Shown here: piece after piece, positions 31,643 to 32,956 of the stretch
Position numbering within the stretch: position 1 is the stretch's first letter
Layout: the number at the start of each line of letters is the position of its first letter
Assembly: GCA_938083005.1 (NCBI GenBank)
Contig: CALKCU010000046.1
Location: forward strand, 1-32,956
DNA: 32,956 nucleotides
Direction of reading: 5' to 3'
Source of the DNA: an uncultured Sulfolobales archaeon
GTDB lineage: Archaea > Thermoproteota > Thermoprotei_A > Sulfolobales > NBVN01
Notes under the pieces: generated by a model
Told to the model about the DNA's origin: nothing
The model's input: the letters and a program-made list of their open reading frames with translations, nothing else
Database searches by the model: none
Made by a program: the position numbers and the translations under genes

Positions 31643-32956
31643 TCACCCGGAGCTCCCCACGTGTTTCTCGATGGACTTGCTTACGATGTAGTACATTATC
31701 AAGCCCCCGACGACCAGTATCACCATCCCCGGGTAGGTGTAGTACGTGTGTAGTCCAGCGCCCCAGCCCTCGATCCACTCGCGGTAGGCTATCCACCAGG
31801 CGAAGAATATCGCTGGGACGACTATGTTTACCTTCACCAGGACGTCCCACCACCTCCCGAGCCTCACGAGGGGCTTTATGTCCATGTCCATGAGCCCCCT
31901 CCTCACCTCGGCCGCGCTAGTTAGGAACGCCGTTATCAGGGCTATGAATATCAAGCCCACGCTGAGGCCCACGACGCCCCAAACGGTATCGTAGTAGTCG
32001 AGCCAGGTGCCGCTGAGGGCGGGAGGGATCCCGCAGACCAGCGCGAGTATCCCGGTTATCAGGGCGGCGTGCGGAGTCTTGAGCCCAAAGTCCTTCAGGG
32101 GTCTCATGGCCACCTCGTGGATGGTGATGAGGCTAGTGAATGCTGCGAACCAGAACGCTATGAAGAAGAACGCAGCGTAAGCGTGGCCCCGCTGGACCCA
32201 TCCTCCTGAAGAGCTGTGGCAGGACTATAAACGCTAGCCCCTCCCCAGCTGCCTCTATGTCCTTGTAGGGGGTGGCCGAGATCGCGAAGATCAGGGGTAT
32301 GATTGCCGTCCCCGCCATCCAGGCTACCGCCGAGTCGTTGACTACGTTACCGAAGGCCGTGAGCGTCGGATCGTCGTTCCTCCTCATCCACGCGCCCGCG
32401 CATATCAGGAAGCCCCAGGCTATCCCAATGCTCCATATCACCTGGGACAGCGACTGCACCCAGGTCGCGGGATCGCCCAGCGCCTCAAGCCTGGGCACCA
32501 TGTAGAACTCCAGCCCCTTCTCTGCCCCCGGCAGCGTCAAAGTGAATATAGCTAGTCCCACCGTGAAGATGAAGAGCAGCGGGAACATGAACCTGGCCAC
32601 CTGCCCTATCCCCCTGATCCCGAACGCTGTAACGATTATGCTCAGGACCATCATGAGGATCCCGACGCCCAGGGACTCCCAAGAGTAGCCGAAGCCCTTC
32701 CAGAAGGCGGCAGCGTCAAAGCCGGGAGCGAAGAAGGTCCCGGCTATAGCGTGGAGCATGTAGTAGAATATCCAGCCGGTGACGACCCAGTAGTAGCACA
32801 TTATCATGAAGTCCGCCCACGCCATCCACATGCCCCCGAACGCGGCCAGCTTCTTGTGCCTGGCGGCCAGGTTGTAGGGCCCGTGTACCGGGCCTCCTCG
32901 ACCGAGCTTCCCGATCGCGTACTCTGCTACGGCCAGCGGGAACGCGACTATCACCA
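31643..32956 (-). pseudogene. Neurotransmitter:sodium symporter (NSS) family amino-acid transporter, frameshifted and partial at the right edge
   Basis: The window holds helices 2 to 12 of a LeuT-fold sodium-coupled transporter; helix 1 lies beyond the edge. Landmarks are VAFPLAVAEYAIGKLGRGG at the edge, the QVIWSIGIAWGFLICAGAW region (helix 6), FAISATP and EGLAFIVLPQLFRRMGPAG. After that the frame continues only in another phase, as HAYAAFFFIAFWFAAFTSL and then HEVAMRPLKDFGLK to a TGA at 31643. One extra base in the GGGGCC run at 32185-32192 explains it. Both sides stay fully open, so this is a recent mutation or a sequencing error rather than an old pseudogene. Two tiny membrane peptides follow on the same strand. 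Confidence 0.9.

Noticed and set aside
1-32956. CRISPR array, insertion sequence, toxin-antitoxin or other defence system
   Set aside because: No regularly spaced repeats, transposase, integrase or defence-type protein was seen anywhere in the window.

Overview
The window is archaeal and most likely from a thermophilic Thermoproteota (crenarchaeal or TACK) lineage. It carries eL42-eS27-aIF2alpha-Nop10-eS30, an archaeal translin, DUF2070, DUF5679, a NusB-NOL1/NOP2/Sun methyltransferase and archaeal-type S-adenosylhomocysteinase and enolase. Promoters are archaeal TATA boxes, GTG and TTG starts are frequent, and a tRNA-Lys gene is interrupted by a 13-nt intron at a non-canonical position. The DNA is GC-rich. 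I cannot name the genus.

Left part (1-9.6 kb): a partial GT-C type membrane glycosyltransferase on the minus strand reads off the left edge and is divergent from an unrecognised two-TM surface protein. A complete five-gene peptide (Opp/Dpp) ABC importer operon follows on the minus strand (binding protein, two permeases, two ATPases). Upstream of it lie a 54-codon twin-CX3C mini-protein that I found by reading the gap, a class II glutamine amidotransferase and a DUF5679 zinc-ribbon protein.

Middle (9.7-23.6 kb): S-adenosylhomocysteinase; DUF2070 followed by an HD phosphohydrolase; a PflA-like radical SAM protein divergent from RimI over a shared symmetric promoter; a second HD phosphohydrolase; a two-TM mini-protein; translin then enolase; tRNA-Gly(TCC); a 575-bp stretch without a recognisable gene; an RNA m5C methyltransferase; and the translation cluster eL42-eS27-aIF2alpha-Nop10-eS30.

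Right part (23.7-33 kb): a PiT phosphate transporter; tRNA-Lys(CTT) with intron; a YwrD-like gamma-glutamyltransferase; an apparent operon of DUF354 glycosyltransferase, TIM-barrel isomerase, RNase HII and a ferritin-like/VIT1 fusion; a proline racemase-family enzyme; and an NSS amino-acid transporter with two tiny one-TM peptides (40 and 37 aa) downstream. The transporter frame is broken by one extra base near 32185-32192 and runs off the right edge.

Peptide import, gamma-glutamyl hydrolysis, (hydroxy)proline conversion and sodium-coupled amino-acid uptake together suggest a peptide- and amino-acid-using organism (inference). Across the window TATA centres lie about 35-38 nt before the chosen starts. 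This rule revises several gene starts and points to AUC as the possible start of two genes. I did not see a defence system, CRISPR array or mobile element. The most unusual items are the mini-proteins, the intron-bearing tRNA, the possible AUC starts and the uncharacterised DUF2070 protein.
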